From NCBI GenBank assembly GCA_964367685.1, contig CAYIYM010000001.1, forward strand, positions 169,474 to 233,473: DNA of 64,000 nt, written 5' to 3'. Position numbers and translations under genes: made by a program. This DNA comes from CAUPWF01 sp964367685. Lineage in GTDB: Bacteria > Bacillota > Clostridia > Lachnospirales > Lachnospiraceae. Shown here piece after piece: positions 55,915 through 64,000 of the stretch. Below the pieces are notes generated by a model. That model made no database searches and was not told the origin of the DNA. It saw only the letters and a program-made list of their open reading frames with translations. Numbering within the stretch: the stretch's first letter is position 1; every line of letters begins with the position of its first letter.

Positions 55915-58440
55915 TTATTCTGTTCTGAGTGCAATTACTGGATCTTTTTTTGCTGCACTCTTAGCAGGAACGAATCCTCCAATGACTGTAATAATCACAC
56001 TTAATAAAATAAGTGTAATACTACTTGAAACTGGTAGTACTGTAGTAATATCTGTATTATCTAATAATTCTTGAATGAGTGCTGTAATTGGCATATTTAA
56101 AAGTGAAGCAATCCCTACTCCCAACAGCCCCGAACACAACCCAATAATCATTGTTTCCGCATTAAAGACTTGAGATATATTTCCTTTCGAAGCACCTAAA
56201 GCTCGAAGTACTCCAATTTCTTTTGTACGCTCCATTACAGAAATATGTGTAATAATTCCTATCATGATACATGATACTACAAGTGACACGCCGACAAATG
56301 CAATTAATACGTAAGAAATCACATCAATCATTGTAGTCATGGATTCTGTCATTGTTTCCACCAAATCAGTATATAGTATTTGATTTTCTTCAGCTACTGT
56401 TTCATTATAGCCTTCGATTTCAGCCACAATTGCGTCTTTATCTTCAAAGCTATCTGCATAAATGCTAATTGCAGAAGGTGTATCATAATTTATTTTCCCA
56501 AAAAGAGCTAAATTTGTATCTACATTTACTTCATCATTTTCCAAATCAAATACTTCTCCTGTTAATACATTAATCGTAGGATTCCTCTCCTGCGCTAACA
56601 CAATCTCACTATTATTTGATTCTTCAATTATATAATCAGTTAATGCGCTTGTATAACCAATTGCTGTAGAGATTAAATTTTCTGTAGCGCCTTCTGTTTT
56701 CTTCGCTATTCCAACAACTTTTACTACGGTTCCTTCTTCAATCTTCTCCGGATGTACATCAAAATATTCTTCATTTAATGCTACAAAAGTTCCATCTTCA
56801 TTTGATTCATACATATCACTTGTTAACTGTATGTAATACTCACGATTTAATATATCTTCATATTCCCACACATACTCTGTTATCTCTTTATCAACTTCTA
56901 TTTCACCAGCAAGTTGTTTGTATTCATCTGATGTCATCAATCCCATTTGATATAACACTTCAACTGGCAATTCATTGTTCTCATCTAAAAATACAATCAC
57001 CTCATCGTAAGCATTTGGCCATGTTCCATCAAGAAGTTCATAACTTGCCTTGACACCATCGTTAATAAGATCTTCCTGAGTTCCCGTTAACATTTCTTCG
57101 AAGTTCGTAGCTGCGCTACTTCCTCTGCCAGACATCATTGACATCATTGGATCCACTGGTGGCCCACCTGCACTCCCTCCCGCCATTGCCTGACTTTGTA
57201 CTTCTGCCGGATCTTGAAGCAGTACACTTGCTTCCGAGTTAGTATTTACAAGCTCGCCATCCTTATTATATGAATAAGCCGAGAATTTTGTATCATAAGA
57301 ATACTTTATTCCGTTTTCACCCACATAATTTGCAAAACTATTTTTGGGGTCGTCTAGATATGTTTTAAACTCTGTCAAGTTATTGCTAACAGTCATTGAA
57401 CTTACAGCTTCTAACTGACTATAATCTGAATGAATATCTGTACGATCATTTATTTCTGTCACCTGACCTGACATAGCCATTCCCATCATTTCTTCTAAGT
57501 CAATAGATTCTGCTTCTATTGTAATAGGATAGGAAGACATCGTATCACTTTGCAAATCATCAATATATGTATTTACACCAGATGATAAAGATAAAATTAA
57601 AGCAATCCCTATAATGCCGATTGAACCTGCAAAAGATGTTAATAAGGTTCTTCTTTTCTTTGTTTTCAAGTTATTAAAACTGAGTGAAAGTGCTGTCATG
57701 ATTGACATCTTTGCCACTTTCTTTCTTCCTTCTACTTTGCTTCTCACTTGTTCTTCTTGTGGCTCAAATGGATTCGAATCGCCTGAAATCTCTCCATCTT
57801 TCAATCTCACAATGCGTGAAGAGTATTCCTCTGCTAGCTCAGGGTTATGAGTAACCATAATAACTAATTTATCTTTCGCAACCTTTTTTAGAAGTTCCAT
57901 GATTTGAATGCTAGTTTCTGTATCTAATGCCCCCGTTGGTTCATCCGCTAATAAAATATCCGGATTATTCACAAGTGCTCTTGCAATTGCAACTCGTTGC
58001 ATCTGCCCACCCGATAATTGATTTGGTCTTTTATGAGTATGCTCGCCAAGCCCCACCTGTGCCAACGCTTCCGTTGCTCTCTTTTTTCTCTCCGTTTTAG
58101 AAACTCCACCAATTGTTAACGCTAACTCTACGTTGGATAGAACACTTTGATGTTGGATTAAATTATAACTTTGGAATATAAACCCAATTGAATGATTTCT
58201 GTATGTATCCCATTCTCGATTCCCATACTTCTTTGTAGAAATCCCATTAATAATTAAGTCGCCACTATCATAACTATCCAAACCACCTACTACATTTAAT
58301 AATGTTGTTTTTCCTGATCCACTTGGACCTAATATAGAAACAAATTCATTATCCCTAAAACTTAAGCTAACCTCATTTAAGGCAATCTGTGTCAAATCAC
58401 CTGTTTTATATTCTTTTCTAATCTTCTTAATTCGTAACAT
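55915..58440 (-). CDS. MacB-like ABC transporter, ATPase fused to FtsX-type permease
   Basis: This 841-residue fusion has an ABC domain first (residues 1-225: Walker A GPSGSGKTTLLN, signature QLSGGQMQRVAIARAL, Walker B ILLADEPTGALD) and then an FtsX/MacB permease. The permease has one helix at about 262-288, a large extracellular domain (about 290-705) with a Met/Gly-rich stretch near 415-440, and three C-terminal helices (about 708-835). Such transporters export or extract peptides, antibiotics or lipids in a mechanotransmission manner. AAAGGAG precedes the ATG. It is divergent from a two-component system, with shared operator repeats between them. Confidence 0.92.
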   Translation of the reverse strand: MLRIKKIRKEYKTGDLTQIALNEVSLSFRDNEFVSILGPSGSGKTTLLNVVGGLDSYDSGDLIINGISTKKYGNREWDTYRNHSIGFIFQSYNLIQHQSVLSNVELALTIGGVSKTERKKRATEALAQVGLGEHTHKRPNQLSGGQMQRVAIARALVNNPDILLADEPTGALDTETSIQIMELLKKVAKDKLVIMVTHNPELAEEYSSRIVRLKDGEISGDSNPFEPQEEQVRSKVEGRKKVAKMSIMTALSLSFNNLKTKKRRTLLTSFAGSIGIIGIALILSLSSGVNTYIDDLQSDTMSSYPITIEAESIDLEEMMGMAMSGQVTEINDRTDIHSDYSQLEAVSSMTVSNNLTEFKTYLDDPKNSFANYVGENGIKYSYDTKFSAYSYNKDGELVNTNSEASVLLQDPAEVQSQAMAGGSAGGPPVDPMMSMMSGRGSSAATNFEEMLTGTQEDLINDGVKASYELLDGTWPNAYDEVIVFLDENNELPVEVLYQMGLMTSDEYKQLAGEIEVDKEITEYVWEYEDILNREYYIQLTSDMYESNEDGTFVALNEEYFDVHPEKIEEGTVVKVVGIAKKTEGATENLISTAIGYTSALTDYIIEESNNSEIVLAQERNPTINVLTGEVFDLENDEVNVDTNLALFGKINYDTPSAISIYADSFEDKDAIVAEIEGYNETVAEENQILYTDLVETMTESMTTMIDVISYVLIAFVGVSLVVSCIMIGIITHISVMERTKEIGVLRALGASKGNISQVFNAETMIIGLCSGLLGVGIASLLNMPITALIQELLDNTDITTVLPVSSSITLILLSVIITVIGGFVPAKSAAKKDPVIALRTE

Positions 58441-58498
58441 ATAGCACTCCTTTTATTGTTTACTTTTCTTGGCAATGAATGAATTATCCTATATGTTT

Positions 58499-58536
58499 CT
58501 CAATACATTCTCAATTAAAACTCAACTGAACCTCAA
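58499..58536 (-). promoter_or_regulatory. Four 11-bp-phased TTGAG repeats at the ABC transporter promoter
   Basis: On the minus strand TTGAG occurs four times with exactly 11-bp spacing (plus-strand CTCAA at 58499, 58510, 58521 and 58532). It ends about 10 bases before a GATAAT -10 element (58483-58488) that has no good -35. This is the expected layout of an OmpR-family activator site. The obvious candidate is the response regulator encoded at 58645-59331. Confidence 0.65.
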
Positions 58537-58575
58537 TTATAAAAAACACATTTCTTTCACAGTTTTCATCCATAA

Positions 58576-58591
58576 TTGATATTCAGTTGAA
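58576..58591 (+). promoter_or_regulatory. Related operator upstream of the two-component system
   Basis: The plus strand reads TTGATATTCAGTTGAA, two TTGA half-sites 11 bp apart. It shares TTGA-nn-TTCAGTTGA with the transporter-side repeat (minus strand of 58521-58536). It lies 54 bases upstream of the response regulator start, suggesting autoregulation. Confidence 0.5.
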
Positions 58592-58644
58592 TTATTTTTA
58601 TTACAATAAAGCTAAACAATTACGAATGTAAGAGAGGATTTAAT

Positions 58645-59331
58645 ATGATACAAATTTTAATTGTGGAAGATAATCAACCACTTCGAGAACTTTTTAGAAC
58701 TGTATTAAACGAACACCATTATCAGACCCATACTGCTTCTAATGGAATTGAGGCATTTGATATATTAGATACTACACACATTGATTTAATTATTTCTGAT
58801 GTTATGATGCCAGCGATGGATGGATTCGAATTTACTTTAAATTTAAGAAAGTCAAATTATAAGATGCCCATACTAATGATTACTGCTAAAGATTCTTTAC
58901 AAGATAAAAAAATGGGATTTTCTGTTGGAATTGATGATTATATGGTAAAACCTATTGATATGAATGAAATGATTTGGCGCATCGAAGCCTTATTACGCCG
59001 CAGTCAAATTATGAATCTGCAAAAAACACAAATCGGAAACACTACATTTGATCGTGACAACTTAACTGTATCAAGCGAATATTCTACTATTGAATTAGTT
59101 CAAAAAGAATTCTTTCTTCTATTTAAATTAGCCTCATCTCCCAATAAAATCTTTACGCGTCGACAAATCATGGATGAAATCTGGGGTGTTGATACGGAAT
59201 CCACACCTCATACTCTTGACGTTCATATCAGTCGATTAAGAGATCGTTTCCGTGATAACATCGATTTTGAAATTGTGACTGTTCGCGGACTTGGCTATAA
59301 GCTGGTAAGAAAGGAGCACCCTAATGAATAA
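58645..59331 (+). CDS. OmpR-family response regulator
   Basis: This 228-residue regulator has a receiver domain with the phosphoacceptor Asp in LIISDVMMPAMDG, conserved VEDN near the start and the lysine in MVKPIDM, then a winged-helix DNA-binding domain (about 130-225, ending TVRGLGYKLVRKE). GAGAGG precedes the ATG. It overlaps the histidine kinase gene by 8 bases. Divergent position and phased repeats suggest it controls the adjacent ABC transporter. Confidence 0.95.
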   Translation: MIQILIVEDNQPLRELFRTVLNEHHYQTHTASNGIEAFDILDTTHIDLIISDVMMPAMDGFEFTLNLRKSNYKMPILMITAKDSLQDKKMGFSVGIDDYMVKPIDMNEMIWRIEALLRRSQIMNLQKTQIGNTTFDRDNLTVSSEYSTIELVQKEFFLLFKLASSPNKIFTRRQIMDEIWGVDTESTPHTLDVHISRLRDRFRDNIDFEIVTVRGLGYKLVRKEHPNE

Positions 59332-60352
59332 TCACTCTAGACGAATCGTAGTAGTTTTTTCCATAATTATTTTTATTATCTTCTCTGTCACATCAATTAT
59401 AACGGGTTCATTAACTTCTGGATTATACGCATTTAATTTAATTGTGAATCAAGATCCAAGACGAATTGTAGTTGTCCATGGCCTTACATGCATTATTGTT
59501 GGAACTCTTTTAGCCAAGATTTTTTCCAAACGAATCCTTCAAACAATTGTAGACATTACAAATGCGACCAAAGAAATTACTTCGGGAAATTATGGCATTC
59601 AGATTAACGAAAAATCACAAGTAATTGAATTACAAGAAATGGCACAGAATTTTAATCATATGGCAAAAGAACTTGCCTCTACAGAAATTCTTCGAAACGA
59701 TTTCGTTGAAAATGTATCTCATGAATTCAAAACACCTTTGGCAACCATCGAAGGATATGCTACACTTATGCAACAACCTAACCTATCTGAGGAAAAACGC
59801 ATAGAATACAGTTCCAAAATCATCGATAATACGAAACGACTCTCCTCGCTCTCTGGAAATATTTTGCTGCTTTCCCGACTAGAAAATCAAGAATTTGATA
59901 TAAAAAAAGAAACCTATGATTTGTCGGAACAAGTTCGTGAGGTCATTTTATCACTAGAGCATGGGTGGACAAACAAGGATTTAGAATTAGACATTGATTT
60001 AGATGAGATTATCCTTTCTGGAAACAAGGAATTATTATACCAAGTATGTCAAAATCTCTTAAATAATGCAATTAAGTTCTCTAGTTCAAATGGTGTTATC
60101 TCTATTCGACTAAAAATAGAGCATGAAGTAGCTGTTCTAACTATTACTGATTGCGGAATTGGAATGAATCAAGATGTTTGTACACGGGTCTTTGAGAAGT
60201 TTTATCAAGGAGATACTTCACGCTCTACAAAAGGTAACGGCTTAGGACTTCCTTTATGTAAGAGAATTATAGATTTACACTCTGGAAACATTATAGTTTC
60301 AAGTGAAGAAGGCAAGGGTTCTGAATTCTCCGTTTATCTCCCTTTATATTAA
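59324..60352 (+). CDS. Sensor histidine kinase
   Basis: This 342-residue kinase has two N-terminal membrane helices (about 8-32 and 48-68) with a very short outside loop, a HAMP linker (about 70-120), the phosphoacceptor box VSHEFKTPLATIEGY, the N box NLLNNAIKF, G1 DCGIGM and G2 KGNGLGLPL. Lacking a real extracellular sensor domain, it resembles the intramembrane-sensing kinases that take their signal from a partner ABC transporter. AAAGGAG precedes the ATG. Confidence 0.95.
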   Translation: MNNHSRRIVVVFSIIIFIIFSVTSIITGSLTSGLYAFNLIVNQDPRRIVVVHGLTCIIVGTLLAKIFSKRILQTIVDITNATKEITSGNYGIQINEKSQVIELQEMAQNFNHMAKELASTEILRNDFVENVSHEFKTPLATIEGYATLMQQPNLSEEKRIEYSSKIIDNTKRLSSLSGNILLLSRLENQEFDIKKETYDLSEQVREVILSLEHGWTNKDLELDIDLDEIILSGNKELLYQVCQNLLNNAIKFSSSNGVISIRLKIEHEVAVLTITDCGIGMNQDVCTRVFEKFYQGDTSRSTKGNGLGLPLCKRIIDLHSGNIIVSSEEGKGSEFSVYLPLY

Positions 60353-60353
60353 G

Positions 60354-60519
60354 TCACTTAAAATATACATTTAGCAGAAACAATTCTGATGCAGCAGCTG
60401 CTGCATCAGTTAAAAAGCTACCAACAATCTGTTCTAAACCAATGCAACGCATATTTGTAATCATCGTAACTTTCATTGCAACATCTATTCCATAAGTTGT
60501 AGATTGAGCTGTTATGACT
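60354..60519 (-). other. Intergenic region between convergent genes with coding-like remnant
   Basis: The 166 bases between the histidine kinase and the EAL protein contain no gene I can support. On the minus strand one frame stays open from within the EAL gene to a TAA at the edge of this region (VITAQSTTYGIDVAMK through LLNVYFK, about 54 codons past the EAL stop). It includes the run DAAAAASE encoded by a palindrome. It could be the relic of an older gene end or of a lost C-terminus; it has no start or ribosome site. Confidence 0.3.
60386..60409. repeat. 24-bp perfect palindrome between convergent genes
   Basis: CTGATGCAGCAG is followed directly by its reverse complement, making a 24-base perfect palindrome. 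It sits 34 bases past the histidine kinase stop and 111 bases past the EAL gene stop on the other strand. Neither side has a proper uridine run, so a bidirectional terminator is possible but not typical. Confidence 0.6.
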
Positions 60520-63500
60520 TTATAGTGTTTCACTAGCTTTTTTATACAGACTACCAAACGAGTCTCCATGCTCTGGATATAGTGAGATGCCGATTTTAGC
60601 AATGATTTGTACACTGATGCCATTTTCTTTATAGTTAGTACTTAGCTCTTGGCACAACTCAACTTTCTTTTTTTCTATAAAGTCAGCATTATCGACATTA
60701 TTTATAAAAATATAAAATTCATTTTCATTACATCTTCCGATAATATCAGAACTTCTAAACATACTTCTTAGGGTTGTACCTATGTCTTTTAGAGCAGAAG
60801 ATATAAACGTCTCTCCGAAAACACTTTCTAATAGACCAAAGTTTTCAAGTCTTACAAGCATAAGTGTTCCTTTATCTATGTCTGTGGTAGCTACTCTTAG
60901 ATAGTTATGAATATAGCGATTTGTGGCCTGTTTATTAAATATATCAGTAACTGAATCGCTTTCTAATTTCATTTTAAGGATATCAAATTCAGCCTTATGC
61001 CCAGTGGCCTCCATCATTCTACCCACGACTATCTCCTTTTGTTTTGCCCCGTCAAAAATCGTTTTATAGCTATACATATACCATGTTAACTGTCCGCTTG
61101 GAAGCGTAGCACAAAATTCACCCTCGCCTTTATCAATGAAAATCTCACTGCCGATAGACTTGTTTTGCTGAGATATGAAATCTTGAATTTCTTGCGAAGT
61201 CGATAAATTATTGATTATATTTGGAATATTAAATCGCTCTGCAAAGTTCATAGAAAAACGAATAGTATCCGCTTCTCTGTCGTACTCAAAGAACGCATTA
61301 TTTGTAACTGCTGCTATATGAGTATTAAAATCTTTTTCACTCTGTAGATTGTCTCCTACCTTGACATGCTCGGTTATATCTGAAACAGAAAGATATAGCA
61401 TAGATTGCCCACTTTCGTCTATAGCAATTTTCCCACTTAGCATAAAAACGTGTTCTTCGCCATTTTGCAGTGTAAATTTATTGACAAACTCTACTGTTTT
61501 ATCTTTGTTTGATTGTACATCGTGATAAAAATATTCCAAAAACTCTTTTCTGCTTTCATCATTCATATTATTTAACCCACGATTTTTAAACTTATCTAGC
61601 ATTTCTTCTCGTGTATAGCCTATCATTTCAAAATAATAGTCATTTGCTTCCACAATTGTAAAATAATCATCGAGTTCTACAACCAATAGGCCACAAGATA
61701 CAAAACCACTTACGAATTTTGTATCATTTATATTGCGGATCAATGATTTTTCAGCATTATTTAGCAAGTTATCTCGATTCATTTCTTGTTTGTATTTTTC
61801 TTGAAATTCAATAATTGACATAGGTTTATCATATACATACCCTTGTACAGCATCACAATTCATAGTTCTTAAAAGTTTAATTTGTTCTGCCGTTTCAATC
61901 CCCTCTGCCACAACATACATTTTGAGATTATGCGCCATTTTGACAATACTGTCAATTAGCATATTTTCACGTCTTTCATTATTGCCACCAACAAAGAAAC
62001 TTCTGTCCATTTTGAGCGTATCAACCTTTAGATTCATAAGCATAGCCAAAGAAGATTGCCCTGCCCCAAAATCATCAATAGAAATTTTAAACCCCTCTTT
62101 GTGTAAATCTTCAAATAGCTGTTCAATGGTCTGCTCACTCTCTATTGTAGTGCTTTCAGTTAGCTCTATTTCTATATATTCATGAGGAACATTATATTTA
62201 TCGACAGTAGTCACGACTTCACTAACAAAATTAGCATTTTGCAAGTTAATTCTCGAACAATTCACAGAAATAGGGACTACACTTAAACCGATATCTATCC
62301 ACTGCCTTATCGTTATACATACTTGCTCAAGTATATATCTATCAATTTTGGCAATAAATCCATTCCTCTCAAACAAAGGTATAAAATCATTTGGGAATAT
62401 CATTTTACCATCAGCTTCAATCCAACGTACCAGTGCTTCTGCCCCAATCAACTTATTCTCATATATGTTAAACTTAGGTTGTAAATAAGCATGAAATTCT
62501 TTGTTTTCAAGTGCAATATTCATTTTATTTGTGATTGCGGCTTCAGTTTGTAAAACCTTTTTAAACATATCATTATAATCACATACATACATACCTTTTG
62601 TTGACTTTGCTTTGCTATGTGCAAGGTTTGCCTTACTAATAATTTCCTCTACATCAGTTTCACCTTTATCAATTTTATATCTTCCCATTTTGTAGGTAGC
62701 AGCATAATCAACCATTTCTGGCAAGACTTCATCATAAATAGCCGTAACATTTTCTACAAGTGCATTTATATCATCTATATATGTGCTTTTTGCAAACATC
62801 GCAAACTTATCATCACCAACGCGGGCTGCAAGAAATGAGGGCTCTGTCACCGTATCTGCAAAGGTTTTCATTGTCTTTAGAACTTTATCCCCTATTTCAT
62901 AGCCAAAAATTTCGTTGATAGCCTTAAAATTATCGATATCGAAGACAAGAATGGTGTATTCCGTATTTTTAGCTTTGCTCAAAGCATCTTGTATTTCAAT
63001 TTTAAATTTAGCTTTGTTTGGTAAATCAGTCAATTCATCGTAATAAGCATTTTTTAAAATGTGCTTGTTAGAACGATAATTGATAGTCGCTATATAAATA
63101 ACAAGCACTATAAGAAACCAATAAATCGCACTACCTACTGCAATGAAAATATTGGTTGCTTCTATGATTTCGCTACTCAGTGAATCCACATGAACATTCA
63201 TAGCGAGAGCTACATTTGTTAACTCTATCGGATAATAAACCATCACTTTTGGCGTTCCAAAATAATCATAGTAAAAACCGCCATTTTGCTTGCTTAGTAT
63301 ATCACTTTGTGCCTTAGCAACATTATCCATTCCCATCTCCGCAATATCTTCTCCGGGAATATTAGTAGCACCTATATGATTATTACTTGTCGAAAAAATC
63401 ATATTTAAATTGTCATCTACAAAGAATATATCTCCTTTATATTTTTTGTTGGTGGTAACCGTTTCAAAAAAATCATCAACAGATACTTCACAAAAAAGCA

Positions 63501-63993
63501 CGGCAATAATTTCGCTATTTCTTTGAACCGGAATAGCTAAATCAAAGACTACTTCCGAGGATTCTAAGGAAATATGTGGGGGTTCGACATAAATTTTATT
63601 TTCAAATGCACTTAAAAATGATAGGTTTTCAGAAAAATTATAAAAATCATTGTTTTTTGAAATACCATTACCACTGGGTTCTATGTAATAAAGATTGTCA
63701 AACTCGGCAGCAGGGGAATATGCCTTCATATATTCCACAATATTCTCATTATTAATATTGTTTTCAACAATAAGTTCCGCCAAAAATGATAAATCCTCTT
63801 CTGCTTCTTCGAGTTTATTTGCAAGTGAAATCTGATATTGTAATCCGATTTGTTCCATTTCGTCAAAAGCGGACTCAATGATGGCCACATCTGATACTGA
63901 ATGAACATAGTTAACCACAAGACCAATAACAACAATCATCACTACTACAACCACTGATTTTATATGCTTTATTAAGAATTTTATCACTTTCAA
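60520..63993 (-). CDS. Large membrane sensor protein: Cache-like, degenerate GGDEF, EAL, PAS, degenerate GGDEF
   Basis: This 1157-residue protein has a membrane helix at about 11-30, an extracellular Cache-like sensor (about 35-275), a helix at about 285-307, GGDEF-1 (about 325-470, signature decayed to VGDDKF), and an EAL domain (about 490-735). The EAL residues are complete: EALVRW, NCSRINL, ELTEST, DDFGAG, LKMDRSF, EGIETAEQ and VQGYVYDKP. A PAS domain (about 765-885), a second PAS-like region and a C-terminal GGDEF-2 (NENEF) follow. Predicted function is c-di-GMP breakdown in response to an outside ligand. GGDEF-2 ends abruptly at YKKASETL. The start (TTG at 63993 or GTG at 63987) is 7 bases from the window edge, so it may begin further out. 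Confidence 0.87.
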   Translation of the reverse strand: MKVIKFLIKHIKSVVVVVMIVVIGLVVNYVHSVSDVAIIESAFDEMEQIGLQYQISLANKLEEAEEDLSFLAELIVENNINNENIVEYMKAYSPAAEFDNLYYIEPSGNGISKNNDFYNFSENLSFLSAFENKIYVEPPHISLESSEVVFDLAIPVQRNSEIIAVLFCEVSVDDFFETVTTNKKYKGDIFFVDDNLNMIFSTSNNHIGATNIPGEDIAEMGMDNVAKAQSDILSKQNGGFYYDYFGTPKVMVYYPIELTNVALAMNVHVDSLSSEIIEATNIFIAVGSAIYWFLIVLVIYIATINYRSNKHILKNAYYDELTDLPNKAKFKIEIQDALSKAKNTEYTILVFDIDNFKAINEIFGYEIGDKVLKTMKTFADTVTEPSFLAARVGDDKFAMFAKSTYIDDINALVENVTAIYDEVLPEMVDYAATYKMGRYKIDKGETDVEEIISKANLAHSKAKSTKGMYVCDYNDMFKKVLQTEAAITNKMNIALENKEFHAYLQPKFNIYENKLIGAEALVRWIEADGKMIFPNDFIPLFERNGFIAKIDRYILEQVCITIRQWIDIGLSVVPISVNCSRINLQNANFVSEVVTTVDKYNVPHEYIEIELTESTTIESEQTIEQLFEDLHKEGFKISIDDFGAGQSSLAMLMNLKVDTLKMDRSFFVGGNNERRENMLIDSIVKMAHNLKMYVVAEGIETAEQIKLLRTMNCDAVQGYVYDKPMSIIEFQEKYKQEMNRDNLLNNAEKSLIRNINDTKFVSGFVSCGLLVVELDDYFTIVEANDYYFEMIGYTREEMLDKFKNRGLNNMNDESRKEFLEYFYHDVQSNKDKTVEFVNKFTLQNGEEHVFMLSGKIAIDESGQSMLYLSVSDITEHVKVGDNLQSEKDFNTHIAAVTNNAFFEYDREADTIRFSMNFAERFNIPNIINNLSTSQEIQDFISQQNKSIGSEIFIDKGEGEFCATLPSGQLTWYMYSYKTIFDGAKQKEIVVGRMMEATGHKAEFDILKMKLESDSVTDIFNKQATNRYIHNYLRVATTDIDKGTLMLVRLENFGLLESVFGETFISSALKDIGTTLRSMFRSSDIIGRCNENEFYIFINNVDNADFIEKKKVELCQELSTNYKENGISVQIIAKIGISLYPEHGDSFGSLYKKASETL

Positions 63994-64000
63994 ACCACTC

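Noticed and set aside
60354..60623. Minus-strand open frame of 89 codons over the end of the EAL gene
   Set aside because: Most of it lies out of frame inside the EAL domain protein and it has no ribosome site. Only the part past the EAL stop is kept, as a possible relic.
1..64000. Insertion sequences, prophage, integrases or defence islands
   Set aside because: No transposase, integrase, restriction or phage gene and no long terminal repeats were seen; the window reads as core chromosome.

Overview
The window is a low-GC (mid-30s percent by eye), densely packed stretch of bacterial chromosome. Gene content and style point to Clostridia, most likely family Lachnospiraceae: a class III (anaerobic) ribonucleotide reductase nrdDG with tandem NrdR boxes, pyruvate phosphate dikinase plus ATP-type PEP carboxykinase, a T-box leader on pheST, a CdaA/CdaR cyclic-di-AMP module, and strong AGGAGG ribosome binding sites. 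The genus cannot be fixed from sequence alone. Nearly every gene is on the minus strand; the exceptions are a CYTH protein (55468-55911) and a two-component system (58645-60352). I see no rRNA, tRNA, IS element, prophage or CRISPR array.

Layout, from high to low coordinates because transcription runs that way. 60.5-64 kb: a 1157-residue membrane EAL-domain protein, convergent with the two-component system. 55.9-60.4 kb: a MacB-like ABC transporter divergent from its response regulator/histidine kinase pair, with shared direct-repeat operators between them. 43.9-55.3 kb: glyS, ppdK, a DUF454 protein, a GGDEF-EAL protein, a DHH phosphoesterase, gdhA, and a LysR regulator overlapping a zinc-dependent phospholipase-like gene. 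36.2-43.9 kb: nrdDG, a MATE exporter with an ABC-F protein, a PHP phosphoesterase and an Rrf2 regulator. 30.8-36.2 kb: leuCD, a small membrane protein, pckA, trxA-trxB. 27-30.8 kb: a probable 6S RNA, a YihY/BrkB membrane protein, and hflKC behind a yybP-ykoY (manganese) riboswitch. 20.9-27.4 kb: T-box-pheST, then sppA, an RDD protein and queA in overlapping order. 9-20.8 kb: a PurF-like protein without its glutaminase nucleophile, an AGCS amino-acid/sodium symporter, uvrBA behind a probable LexA site, mreB, recD2. 2.8-9.4 kb: comFC, two unknown membrane proteins, cdaA, cdaR, an HPr-like protein, a small membrane protein and a cohesin-like membrane protein with an extremely acidic tail, probably one long operon. 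1-2.7 kb: HtrA-type protease, a short-chain reductase and the start of a family 3 glycosidase.

The most notable signals are the manganese riboswitch whose only downstream genes are hflK and hflC; the PurF paralogue that keeps its phosphoribosyltransferase and Fe-S residues but has lost several glutaminase residues; the 11-bp-phased TTGAG repeats between the ABC transporter and its two-component system; and the cyclic-di-AMP operon in which glmM is replaced by an HPr-like gene and an acidic-tailed cell-surface protein. Several start codons were moved downstream of the longest open frame because a Shine-Dalgarno sequence clearly selects an internal ATG; these are noted in the entries.
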